Source of the DNA: Daphnia pulex
Taxonomy: Eukaryota; Arthropoda; Branchiopoda; Diplostraca; Daphniidae
Assembly: GCF_021134715.1 (NCBI RefSeq)
Contig: NC_060022.1
Coordinates: 3,415,001-3,479,000 of the forward strand
Reading direction: 5' to 3'
DNA length: 64,000 bases
Under the pieces are notes generated by a model. That model saw only the letters and a program-made list of their open reading frames with translations. It had not been told where the DNA came from and ran no database searches. The position numbers and the translations under genes were made by a program. Numbering within the stretch: position 1 is the stretch's first letter; the number at the start of each line of letters is the position of its first letter. Of this stretch, positions 13,617-25,477 are shown in pieces.

Positions 13617-15116
13617 TCATAAGTCTTGATTCAAAGCCATTTGTGAGCTAGCCACGTAATATTTCGTAGATTGAGAGGTTGAATATCGCTGCGAAAGATG
13701 AATGTCATCGACTGTCACAGAGCCGAAACTGTAATCTTTCCAGTTCTATGAGACAATCATAAGCACATACAAAGAGCAAGTATATAAATACATAAATCTA
13801 TGAATATAAAAACATTATTTTTATAACTAGTTATTGTTAAAGAGATGTAAATTACCTCTAATATGGGCTTAGCATTGAATGTGGAACGCACATTTTCTTC
13901 TGAATCATCTTTAACTTTGAATAGTGAGTTCATTAGTGTAGCGTGCAGCTTCACGCGTTCATACTGACGATCCAACAAGCCATCAGCTTCCAGTGAATTC
14001 ACTACGACATCAGCCAATTGCTGAAGACGGCCAGAGTTTTCAATGCACCGCCCGTACAGGACGTCTACCTTCGACGGGTCGTCGTTCATGTACTCTACTC
14101 CTCGAATTTCGATTTCAATAGGAGCTGATCCAATTATATCTCTTAAAAGGAAAATTTCTGATTTCACAAACGACGACCAGATAATCCAATTTAGGCTACT
14201 CGTTACCTTATACGACTTTTGCAATTTTGGAGCGATTGTGCAGCTTGAATTCTGTCGTTGTTGGTGAGAAGCACTAGGGTTCCAATCGTTAAATGAAGTT
14301 TATCAGGATTTTGAAACAAGTCATCTTCAATGGCCTAAAATATTTTCAAACCGTAAATAAGAAAACATTTTTTTTTTCTGAATTATTTTACTTACACCTC
14401 GCGAGAATCGAAGCACATCATTTTTGAATTGGAGAAACCGAGTTTTGATTTCAGGAGTGGTAAGAGGTATTGACACAAAATGTGTGAACGGCATTCGCTT
14501 TCGCGCGTTCGATACTATAAGACTGATCCGTACAAACGCAGATGTGACGTCCTTAGGATTCATCCCAGTAATAGCTAAATGAGAAAAACTACATAATTCA
14601 ATTTATAGGAACACTTAATTATTTTGAGTTATACCAACATCCCCAGATTGGCCTTTCTTAGGAATAAATAACTGGACCCTGGTATCTCTTTCAATTTGCC
14701 GCTTAGAATCTCCGTTTCTCCCAATTATTTTTGAATGATATTCACTGGGATAAGGATTTTCAATAGATCATTAGTAAATATGAACTGAGTCCATCACACA
14801 CATTTAACAGGTCTTACCTTGCTATGTTCATCTTCACACGAAATCTTCCATCTCCAAGTTGCTCCATTGGTACATTTACCAATTCACAAGCGTCCCCTTC
14901 GTCATCATACTCAGAAGTTTCAACTATTAAAAATTTTGAACTAATTTTAAAAAATTGCAAAATTTAATTGAATTATATACATGATCCCAGATGTTTTCCT
15001 TTCTCTTCAATATCTGTCAAAGGAACATTATTCCCATCACAATACAATGAAGAAAGTGGATTTTTACGGTAGCATCTGTTATCAATCCAGATGAATTTAG
15101 GTTGAATTACATCCAT
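13617..15116 (-). CDS. ASCC1: Activating signal cointegrator 1 complex subunit 1 (KH + 2H-phosphoesterase fold)
   Basis: Seven coding exons on the minus strand: 15116-14981, 14923-14818, 14744-14635, 14574-14396, 14334-14207, 14141-13856 and 13745-13617. They give 357 residues. The start MDVIQPKFIWIDNRCYRKNP is characteristic of the family. A KH domain carries the GxxG loop as IIGRNGDSKRQIERDT (residues 87-102). The C-terminal AKAP7/LigT-like 2H domain has both catalytic-type motifs, LHLT (191-193) and KLHAT (286-288), plus the conserved VEYMNDDPSKVDVLYGR. ASCC1 belongs to the ASCC complex linked to alkylation-damage repair and transcription. The length matches the family, and introns are 57-110 bp. 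The gene is convergent with the phosphatase, only 204 bp between stop codons, and divergent from PRPF31. Confidence 0.94.
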
Positions 15117-15618
15117 GTTTGAGTTCAAATCTAAGAAGCAGAGTATTTAAATGGTACAATTTAATAAGAATGAATGAATGTCACAGAGCCAGACTTAAAT
15201 TGATTACTTGAACAAAGTTCTAGCTTGCAATATTACACTTTAAATCATAATGTATAACGAACATTGATCTCTTATCTTTATAGACATAATAATGGTTAAA
15301 ATAGCCAACATTTATTAACCGAAACTTAAGAACTAAAGAGACGTCTACCAGCAAGCAGGAGCTGAACAGAAAAGCAAGAAAAGTTCGAAAATAATAACAA
15401 TAGCAGACGATTGTTGCACAGTTGTAATAGCGAGGCATGGCAATGCTGATTTAAGCAGACGGTGTTTCATTTGACGTTTTGTGTACGCACTTTGACTTGA
15501 AAGGACCGTTTTTCAATTTAACCGGTAAGATTTACTACTTTTGTTTGAAATAAAATGATCAAGTATGACCAAATATTTCTTTTAATTATCGTTACAGGTT
15601 ACCAACAATTTTTTCAAA
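15117..15618. promoter_or_regulatory. Bidirectional promoter region, ASCC1/PRPF31
   Basis: Start codons of two divergent housekeeping genes are 502 bp apart. On the plus side a 73 bp 5' UTR intron is likely: donor ACCG|GTAAGA at 15525 and acceptor TTACAG at 15597, placing the PRPF31 ATG 22 bases into the next exon. On the minus side an acceptor-like CTTCTTAG before the ASCC1 ATG hints at a similar non-coding exon. No TATA box is evident. Confidence 0.5.
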
Positions 15619-17548
15619 ATGTCGTTGGCCGATGAATTACTTGCTGATTTGGAAATGGATGATGGAGATGACGATCACATCATGGATCAGCTCCCAGAGC
15701 CTATGGATGAAATAAAAACTGAAATCAAACAAGAATTCTTTGTTGCACCAGTTGCCAAACTGACTCTCGATGATGTGTGTAAACTAAGAAACTCACCCCA
15801 GCTTGTCAGCATTCTAGAACAAATTGAAAAATACTGTGAACAAAATCGTACATCAGACAATATTCAGGTGAGATATCAATAGGATGCTTGGTTGAAAATT
15901 TGTGCAACAATTTTTTATTTTTACAGGGACCAGTTGAAGCTGATCCTGAGTATCAGTTGATTGTAGAAGCTAATAATCTAGCAGTGGAAATTGACAATGA
16001 CATTATTGCAATTCACAAATTTGTAAGAGATTTGTATGCCAAAAGATTTTCTGAGTTGGAATCATTGGTAGTGAACCCACTTGAATACATCACTACAGTC
16101 AAAGAGCTTGGAAATGAAATCAGCCAAGCCAAGCACAGTTCAGTTTTGCAGCAACACCTCACTCAAGCAACTATTATGGTTCTCTCAGTAACTGCCTCAA
16201 CAACTCAAGGGTAATTTGTGGTGAAAAAGTTTGTTTTAATGTAACATTAACATTAACATTTTCCATTGTCATTCATTTTATTTTATAGGAAACCCCTGGA
16301 CTCTACGGAAATGGACAGAGTCATGGAAGCCTGTGACACTGCTTTGGAATTAGAGAAATGTAAATCCAGAATCTATTCTTACGTGGAAAGCCGCATGACA
16401 TTCATTGCACCCAATTTGTCCGTCCTAGTTGGGGCTCCAATTGCTGCGAAGCTAATGGGTAAACAGTTCGTATTTTTATAGCTCAAGTAAATATTTGACC
16501 AAAAGGACTTTCTTAATTTCAGGTGTGGCCGGTGGTTTAACAGCTCTTTCTAAAATGCCATCATGCAACATTCAATTACTTGGCAACCAAAAGCGAACTT
16601 TATCCGGATTTTCACAGACAGCGACCCTGCCTCACACGGGTTTTATTTTTGAATCGCCTATCGTACAAGATACTCCTCCTGTAGGTTTACCTGGAACCCA
16701 GAGCATATTTTTATGAATGAACTAAATTTGTTTCTTTATTTATTCTTTTGTTGCAGGATTTGAGACGTAAAGCGGCTCGCTTGGTTTCGTCAAAATGTAC
16801 TCTGGCTGCCAGGGTAGATGCGTTCCATGAAAGTGCCGATGGTTCTGTCGGTCGCAACTTCCGTGAAGATGTCGAACGAAAATTAGATAGACTGCAAGAG
16901 CCTCCACCCGTGAAAGCAATTAGGCCTTTGCCCGCCCCGCTAGAAGCCCCGCGAAAGAAACGTGGTGGAAAGCGTGTTCGCCGAATGAAGGAAAAGTACG
17001 CCCAGACCGAAATGAGAAAACAAGCCAATCGCATGACGTTCGGAGAAGTATGTCGATTTCCTATTAATAACCGGGTGTATGCCAGCGTAACTTATTTTAT
17101 TTTTGTGTAGATTGAGGAAGATGCTTACCAAGAAGATTTGGGTTACACCCGTGGTATGATGGGCAAGGGCGGACCAGGACGCATCCGAGGTCCGACCATT
17201 GACGAAAAGACAAAAGTTCGTATTTCAAAGGCCCTCCAAAGGAATCTGCAACGTCAACAAGCCTATGGAGGAGCAACCACTGTCAAACGTCAAGTGGCTG
17301 GTACAGCTTCCTCTGTGGCCTTTACTCCGCTCCAGGTATTTTATGTCATCTTATGTACAGTTATCAATTGTTTCGATTTTCACACCATTCTTTTGACGCA
17401 GGGTCTTGAAATTGTGAATCCCCAAGCGGCTGAGAAGAAAGTCAGCGAAGCCAACATTCGTTACTTTTCGAACCAAGGTACATTCTTCAACGTAAAAGAC
17501 GTCAGCTCAACGCCATTACCTGGAGGCAGTTCAATGAAAAGAGAATAA
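15619..17548 (+). CDS. PRPF31: U4/U6 small nuclear ribonucleoprotein Prp31
   Basis: Seven coding exons: 15619-15867, 15927-16210, 16289-16458, 16523-16680, 16757-17047, 17111-17335 and 17402-17548. All are in phase and give 507 residues, close to the usual size. The N-terminus is acidic ([19 protein letters not shown]). The NOSIC/Nop region is clear: [17 protein letters not shown], then [18 protein letters not shown] and [20 protein letters not shown]. These bind the U4 snRNA-15.5K complex. The C-terminal basic segment ([17 protein letters not shown]) and the [17 protein letters not shown] block are also typical. The protein bridges U4/U6 with U5 for tri-snRNP assembly in the nucleus. An AATAAA lies at 17787-17792. 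Introns are 59-78 bp. Confidence 0.96.
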
Positions 17549-18564
17549 ATCGCGATGACCCTCATTTTTCGCATTAGGTTTTATTCCGCTCCGTTGTCTA
17601 TTGGGGAGAGTATATGTGTGTGTCAACCTACTGAAATGTCCCGTTATTTTTTCTCTTTTTTTTCATGCACACGATTTTTTATTTGCTGATTGCACTTGAA
17701 AAGATTTCATACACCATGATGCTTCCTAGTAATTTACGAAGATTGCGAAAAAGTCAACAAAACAAATACATCGTCATTCAGGAAAGAATAAAGTAGTACA
17801 GCGGTCTGACATCACACGCGAGGTCTGTACACATGGTGACATTGTCATCACCATAATCATAATAGTAGTAATATTATTATTGTTTAATAATAATACTAGT
17901 AAGGCATCGGAAAATGTTTATGGTAGAAACAAATGTCATGAAAAAGGGAGTGGGGAAGGAGATGAGCAGATGAACTTTAAATATAAAAAGGCACCATTCG
18001 CTAAATTTTTACATCGACAAAGTGGTAGGGAGCGTAAGATGGACAGAGTCGATCAGGTTTAAGGGGTTAACTGAAAAATTATGTGTCGAAGGGTGAAACA
18101 ACGTGTGAAGGCTGTTTTCTGTTGTTCCCTCCACTGATTTCTTTCCCACCTCAAACGGAACAGAAAAAGGGAGAAAACAAAAAGACCAACAAAAGAAATA
18201 GAATGAATGAATGAACAGAGAGTGTCGCGAGAATGAAACTCGAAATATAAAAGAATTGAATAATAAATAACAGAAAGGAATGCTGGAAAGGCAGATAATT
18301 TAAACAAAAATGTGGAAGAAACAACCATAACGGTTTCGGATGTATCTGGCTCGATCCATCACTGGGCGTCGTATATATTCCGTCATTTTTTTCCCCTAGA
18401 CGCAGATTTCTTGGGGGGGAAAAACAACGACGGGAAGACAAACTTTGTCGTTGGCGATGTTGTCGAATTTTGTTTTTATTTTAGTTTTTTTTTGTTTGTT
18501 GAACGCGGTGCGATGACAAGAGGCCATTGATCCTGTCCCCCTTCCCGTTCGTTATAGTTGGCTT
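17549..18564. other. Intergenic between convergent genes (PRPF31 3' UTR and protease 3' end)
   Basis: Contains the PRPF31 3' UTR and, on the other strand, the probable 3' UTR of the protease. AT-rich, with runs of imperfect A and G tracts on the plus strand. No gene recognised. Confidence 0.5.
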
Positions 18565-21500
18565 TTAAAAGACGATAATTTTGTCGATCCATTCACGGAA
18601 CTCGCTAATCCTGGTGTAGACTCCGGGTTGATTGGCCTCAGCGCACCCAATACCCCAAGAAATCACACCGGCTAGCACCCAAGACTGTTCTTCCTGAATG
18701 ACCATAGGTCCGCCGCTGTCACCCTATTCAAAGAAAAAAAAAATTAATTAATGAGTTGCACCGTTAGAAATCCACAAAAGGAGAGGTCACTATGTAATAA
18801 ATAAAAAACAGGTACGTGTTGGTCAAGAATATGAGAGACTTACCTCGCAAGAGTCCCTTTTGCCGTCCGCGTAACCTGCGCAGATAAAGATGTTGGGAAT
18901 GTGTTCAACGTAGCCAGCCCGTCGGTACATGTTCTCACAGTCGGTGTTGTTAATGACAGGAACGGAAACCTGCTGCATCTTTGATGGTAGAGGTCCATCT
19001 GAATAATTAACGGTTTTAGTTGGCAATTGTCTTGATTCATTTTTCAAAGTCGCGTTCCAAATATTCTTTACCTTCGTAGAGGCGTCCCCAGCCAGTGACA
19101 TAAGCCGTTCTTCCAACGAAATCGACTTCACTTGGAGGCGGCAAGCAAATGGGGACAATGTTGGGCTGGAATCGGACCGGGTCGTAGAAACGAAGTAGGG
19201 CGAGATCGTATTCAAAGGTGCGTGAATCGAACTGCGGATGAGAAGCGACGATCTGCACTTTACGTTCAATGTAAGGATACTCTTCCTCATCGGTGGCCAG
19301 ATCGTATTCACCCATTCTCAATAGCAAATCGTCCGGTTGCACACTATAGGGAGAAGAGGTTAGTTGTAATTGGGCCGTAAAGACATTAACTCTGGACATT
19401 TCGTTAGTTATATTTACTTGTCGACGCAGTGAGCAGCAGTGATGGCCCAGTTTTCGTTGAGCAAAGCGGCGCCGCACTTGTGCAGGAAAGTGGCCGTTCT
19501 CCATTGACGAAGCGAAACCTTAAGTTTGATATCGACCATCAATACAACCGCAGTTTAAAGAAAGTTGGACTCGTTTTATAATCTTACTTGCCACGGCCAC
19601 TGGCCGTACTGAGTTGTTGTACCGCCGACGATCCTGGCAGACGGGTATTGGTATTTGGGCCGGCCGCAAACTGCTCCACATCCACGTACCAAAAAACAGA
19701 CCAATATAAACACGTTATTAATATTAATCGGGGGAAAACCGACAGCAACATTGTTGTCTCGATCGAATCAAGTGCATTTTTAAACAACAATACAAGTAAA
19801 TAAGCTACTGGTACGACTCGACTACGAGTCCAAATGGCCGATAAAATCGGGTCTAATAGCTGATCGGTGCAAAACAGCGATTAAATAGTGAAAACAAGCA
19901 GCTTTCTCTCGTGTAAGGTGAAATCAACGAAAGCTCAACAACTAAATTACAAAAGCTGTAAATGAAATGAATCAGAAATTCAATTATTTAGATTACCGGT
20001 AGGCCAATGACCAACGAAAATGGACGACACTTTTCATTGTCCTTCATTAAGAGAGAGAAAATAAAAAAAGAGAAACACTTGGAATGAAAAAGAGAAGAAA
20101 AAAGGAAGTTGTAAATTTTGCACTCGAAGATATAAATTATGTATGAAGAGACCGTGAGCAATACGCGCACCGTCTGTTGGGCTCCCATTTGTGTCTGTTT
20201 TCTCAAGTCTCTCCAGTCGAGCGAAAAAAGCCAATCACGACATTCCCATGACATTGAACTTGAAAAAAACTTAAAAATAAATGGAGATAGAAAATAAAGA
20301 AAACGAGACGGCTTACATAAAAAAAAACCGACGAGAAAAAATAGGAAAAAGGACCAACGGCGTAAGATAAAAGAAGTAACCAAGGGAGGGACGAAAAAGA
20401 AAATCTCGAATAGAAAGAAGAAGATCCATCAAGTACTTTTGCTATTTCTCAGATTTCTTATCTTTACTTATTTTTTTTTTAAAGCGACAGTTAAAATAAA
20501 ATCCCCGAATAGTTTAAAAGACCTTGAAGAAATGTTTTCTTCTTCCCCCAAAAATGTGAGCTCTTTCCGGAGAAAACATGAAGAGACACCGGCAACAGGT
20601 GCACAGTCCCTCATTCCCTCCTTGGGAGATTATTAACGATCAATGGGGACGACGACGAAAAAGAAGAAGAAAAACACCTCAAAGATTACAGGGAAAGAGA
20701 TGCAAGTGTCAAACCTTCGCGGTAATTCTGAAATTGAACAGTCGGTCCTTCAATGGTGTCATTCAGCTCGGCCAAGGTCGTCGACACGGTAGCTGGTGTA
20801 GTTGTAGGTTCATTGGAAACGGGTTCCGCAGTCATTTCCACAATGGGTCCCCCTTCTGTCGTTGCGACAGACGTTTCCGGTTGTGAGGTGGATGGCTCTT
20901 CCGAGATGATTGAAGTGGATGGCCCTAACGTTGTTGTTGTTGCAGGAGATGACGAACTACTGGCCGGGGCTGGGGTAGTAGTCTCCGCTGCAGTCGTCGG
21001 ACTTGCAGTCGTACTGGTAGTTTCCAGCGCAGCCGACGGACTTGCAGTCGTGAACGTAATGGTAGTTTCCGGCGCAGACGACGGACTTGTACTCACAACG
21101 ACGGTGGTGGTGGTGGTTGTCTCTGGGACAGCTGCGGTGGTTGTTTCCGGAACGGCTGTAGTGGTTGAGGGACTTGCTGGACTAGTAACAGGACTCTTGG
21201 TAACAGCTTCTGTAACAACAGCGGCGGGAGTAGTGGCAGCCGTCGTCGTCGTTGTCGTAATCGGGGCCTGAGTTTCGGTTTGAACTGCAAGGCTGGAACC
21301 AGTCACAACTTCTTCCTGGGTAACATCTGTTGATTCCGGTCCAGTTTTGGTCACTTCTTCTTCTTCTTCCGTCGCGTCGACAGTGGTCACTTCCACCGTT
21401 TCTTCGGTGATGGATGGAATTTCGGTTTCGACATCGGTCTCTAACGAGACGGACGGCAAGTCAGTGACAGGTTCAATGGTAGTGAGTTCATCCTCTTGGT

Positions 21501-24500
21501 CCCCTTGCGGCTCATCCGTGGCGGTAGACTCTTCCGGCGACACGGGTGACGCCGACGAGCTGCCAACGGCTGTTAGTTCAGCTGGATTGGTTAAACCAGG
21601 CGTGGGAGCGGCGGCGGCGACGGTTGTCTCCGCCTGTGGTGCTGCAGACGACACCGTCGTGCTGGGTAAGGTTGTGGTAGTAGCAGTGGTAGTGCCAATT
21701 TCGGGAGTGGTAGTAGGACTAAGAGTGGTGGTGGTGGTTGAATTGGTAATGTCTAAAATAATAGCAGCAATGGTGGTGGTGGTAGGTGCAGGTGTAGTAG
21801 TAGTAGTAGTAATAGTAGTAGCATTGGTAGTTTCCTCAACAGGTGAGGATGTGGCTGGCGAATCTGTACCTATGGCGGGCTGCTGTGTGCTGGCCTGTAC
21901 TGTCGTATGCGTCGCTTCCGTCGTGCTGGACGGATTTGCCAAAAGAGTCGACAGCGGAGTGGAAGCCAAAATCTGCGCCAAGGTCGGGTTTGTCACCTCG
22001 CCAACGGTGGTAGACGCTACGGTTGTAGTTGTGGTTAGCGGTGCGGATGACGTTTGAGTAACGCCCAATGTCGGCAAGGCGGAAGAAGCCGTCATCGTGG
22101 TCAAATCAGTCAGAATGTTGGGGTGTTGCGATGTCGTCGGCGTCGTCGGCAAGGGCGACACGGGAGCCGACGGCAGTGAAGAGGAGAAACCCAAATCGTT
22201 TCCACCATTAAATCCTTCGGTCGTGGCGGAAGGGAAGGCCGGGAAGGCCACAGCATCCGACGGAGCGCAACACGAACCGAAATAGAAACGGTCGATGCAG
22301 GTGCCTAAATGCTGGCCGTTCATCCTCGTGCAATCCATGGCGAACATGCACGTCCCCAGCTGACCCGTTTTAGATTTGCACGTGATGGGTCGGATGTTTC
22401 TCCCGAACGGTGAAACTAAACAGATAAAATGGCAAAATAAAGATCCGCATTAAGTCGTGATTGCCTAATTTTAAGAAAAGATTATAGCATCGTTAAAAAT
22501 AATCAAATAGAAAATAATGTTGGTCGTATACAGCCTAGTAACGCCCTCTTCTTTTTCCGTACATCAAATAAGGGCGTGTGTGACTGGGTGTTGAGTGCCC
22601 AATGCACGTAGGTACCGTTAAGGCCGTCTCTCTCTCTCTCTTTGACCTCCTATTGGCCTTGACTTGGTCATTGCCTCCCGTTTGCCCAGCTACGGTGCGC
22701 CAGCACTAACTTATTCGACCCTCTTCTTCTTCTTCTCTTTCTTCTCGTTAACTTTGGTTTTCCCCTTGGAGCCAAATGAACCGAGTAAGTGACTTGCATT
22801 GAAAAACCGAGATGGTGATTCACCGTTTCTTTTTTCTTTCATCATTTTTCTTTCGCCGCTGCCGGCTATTTTCGATTGTGTGGAATAACCGGAGATTTGA
22901 GAATTCTCGCGCACAACAGCAACTCCTTATATAAACCATGTGTGCCAACTGATTGAATGCGTAATGAAGGTGCGGCGCATCTGGGTCACTTGGTCAGCGG
23001 TCATTGAGATGGAGTGCTCCCTGCCTCATATTCAACACGCAATGGGTGCGGAAAAAACATAAGCAAAAATGGAAAAGAGTTGCTCCTTGGGTGAAATTCC
23101 CTCCTACACAATTACATCATCATTTCACCTGCGTAATATTTTATGGCGGCCGGCCTGGATTTCGATTGACGACGCGGAAGTCGCGGGGGACTATTTCTTT
23201 GGCTGTTTTCTCTTTTTTAACGCCTCCTTTTTATAAATTCCAAAATCATTAACAAGAAGAGAAAATGCTTTTCAATTTGCCAACAACACAGCCGTGTGTT
23301 GCTGCAATGCTGATATTCTACGGGGAAATTGGGTTTTTTTATTCCAGGACCCCGAGCAATCCGGATTCGCTGAGACCACGTTCCAATTTGTATTCGTAGA
23401 AAAGTGAAAATTTCGAAATGGAAAATAAGACAAGGGGGAGAGAAAAAAAAAGATGAAAGGTCGAGCGAGTCAACAACAGCCACATGGAGCGGCAGGTAGA
23501 TGAGAAATTCATAAAAAAGACTCTCTCGCGCTTGAGGTGCTCATCAAAAAGTGGCCGGGTGTCTTGCCTCTACTCGGTAGACGGTGCACCGCAGAGGGCA
23601 CTGACCTCAGCCTATCCAGTCTCTCCCCACAGGTTGCCGGGCAAAAAGGCGGTACTATTTCAAACGCAACTTGAGGCGAAGAGAAAAAAAGAAATACCTA
23701 CGCAAGTGGGGGGATTACTCCTCTTGTCGACTAGACTTAACAAGCAAAAACAACATTTATATATATGAACGGGAAAAAGGAGAAGAGAAAAAACTTTTGA
23801 TTTTTCTCTCTTTATCTTTTCCCTTTTCATCTTTTTAAAGGCCCGCAGGAGACGGAATTCCACCATCGCACGGCGTAAGGAGCAAAGTCAAGGTGGAAGG
23901 TCAAAGGATCACAAGAAGCCGCTGATTATTAGCCGATCCGAGAGAGGGCAAACGAAAAGTGAGAACGCCAAAAGAAGAAAATGACATCGTAAAGGCGTCG
24001 GTTGGATGGGGTTAATGTTTCTCTCAATCATCATTACATCCTTGTGCAATAATTTACGGTCAATATACGAATTAAGAAGTAAAAACATGGAAATTCCATT
24101 CTAGTCTAAACAACCATGACGAGTCGACGATGGAATAAGAAAATCAAATAATAAAAAAGGTTTGTTGATTCCACATTTCTTTCTTGCGTGAATAGCCGCC
24201 GCCCAAGTTTTTTTTTTTTTTTTTTGACGTCACGTTTCTTTCCATCCACTCAGTCGGGTCTAACGGGACCCGGAGATTGTCTTTATTTTTCATATCAGGT
24301 GTATCAGGACGCGTGGTATTCGCCCATTGTCATTGCATCACACGTTTTGTTCTCTCCACTTTTCTTTCTCTTTCCATACAAGTCTGGTAAAATTGTAATA
24401 GGAAAAGGAACTTTCACGAGTACCGTCGTCTTCCGGCCCCATTTCAGAGCTGTCTAGTTCCTAATATTAACACATCGCCCTCAAAAAAAGAACGATTTCG

Positions 24501-25477
24501 TCACGACTCCCTGCTGACTTGTTACAACTGAAAAATCGGCAAAATCTTCCGGCTGGTTAAAAAAATAAAACGGGGCTAGGATCTGGGGGGTTTTTCCTGT
24601 AACGCATCCGAGTCTTTTTCTCTCTCAAACTGTCGTGAATTTTCTCGACAGAGATGGATACAAGAAAAGAAAAAAAGGAAGAAAGAAGTTAAGACCAAAA
24701 CAGAAAGAGAGAAAGGGATGTACCGTTAGTCTCCCTAATACCGGTGCCACGCAGGAGGTGGCTATTGTGTATGTACCGCTCTGAAAGTCTTTTCAACACA
24801 CACACACACGGGGTGGATAAGTAGACAAACACACCGTGGGGGCTTCTCCTTTTGGAGCGACCTCAATTGAACCAGCTCTACATACACATACACCGCATAG
24901 AGTCCTACAATGTAGTTATATAGCAATATATATACCGCCACGTAATTGCGTGAATGTCTCTCTACCCGTAAGGAAGAGATCCACTGCGAATTAAGAGCCC
25001 CTCGTTTTCTCTCTGTTTTGTCTTTTCCGTGTCGAATAGTAATTCACGAGGAGAAAACAAACTAATTCGCCGAAAAATGAAGTCAGACATTTCCAGGTTA
25101 CCCCAATGTCTCTGCGTGAAGGAACTCAATTGCGACCGGTCTTTTCCATCTACACCTCAACGCCTTTATTGCCGCCGTTATTATCTTTAATTGTCGTGTC
25201 GTGTTTGACGACTGCTGGCGTCGACTTTATTTTTACAGTAATTGCCAGGAGGAAAAAACAACCAGAGAATATCTACCTATCTAGGCTGAACTAAATCAAC
25301 ATGAAAATGTTTTTGTTGTAGCGCTGAGAATAAGACAATAAAAATAAGAATAAGAAGAAAATATGTTTACTGACTTGCTGGGTTGATTGACACGGGTCCT
25401 GCGTTCAGAGGTGCGATCGTGAGCCAATTCAGGGTCACCGTCACCAAGATGCACCACCGCACTCCGGCCGCCATCAT
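18565..25477 (-). CDS. Secreted CLIP-like/mucin/trypsin-type serine protease 1
   Basis: Seven coding exons on the minus strand: 25477-25375, 22415-20715, 19670-19588, 19518-19418, 19343-19072, 18998-18844 and 18723-18565. They give 857 residues. A signal peptide is followed by a six-cysteine CLIP-like domain (C47, C57, C63, C74 and adjacent C83-C84; FYFGSCC), then about 500 residues of Thr/Ser/Pro/Val mucin-like sequence on one exon. The trypsin domain starts at the activation site SAR|IVGGT (I615) with H659, D709 and S808, and D802 in the S1 pocket, so trypsin-like cleavage is expected. The architecture recalls arthropod epidermal or haemolymph proteases (Stubble/filzig/CLIP type) that process extracellular matrix or zymogens. 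The first exon is joined by phase across a 2959 bp intron; its donor is weak (A|GTCAGT). That join is the least certain part. Confidence 0.85.
20790..22160 (-). repeat. Low-complexity Thr/Ser mucin-coding tract
   Basis: This part of the protease 1 exon is dominated by ACN and GTN codons ([16 protein letters not shown] and similar runs) with irregular rather than tandem repetition. It predicts dense O-glycosylation and an extended stalk. The biased codons also create long open frames on the plus strand that are not genes. Confidence 0.8.
22416..25374 (-). other. Long first intron of protease 1
   Basis: No coding exon or gene was recognised in this 3 kb. It contains CT-rich and polypurine stretches, a short CA run near 24798-24807 and an 18-T run at 24208-24225. 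Confidence 0.5.

Noticed and set aside
20753..22057. Long plus-strand Val/Ser/Gly-rich ORFs opposite protease 1
   Set aside because: They are the complement of Thr-rich mucin codons (ACN gives NGT). The minus strand has splice-consistent exons and family domains.
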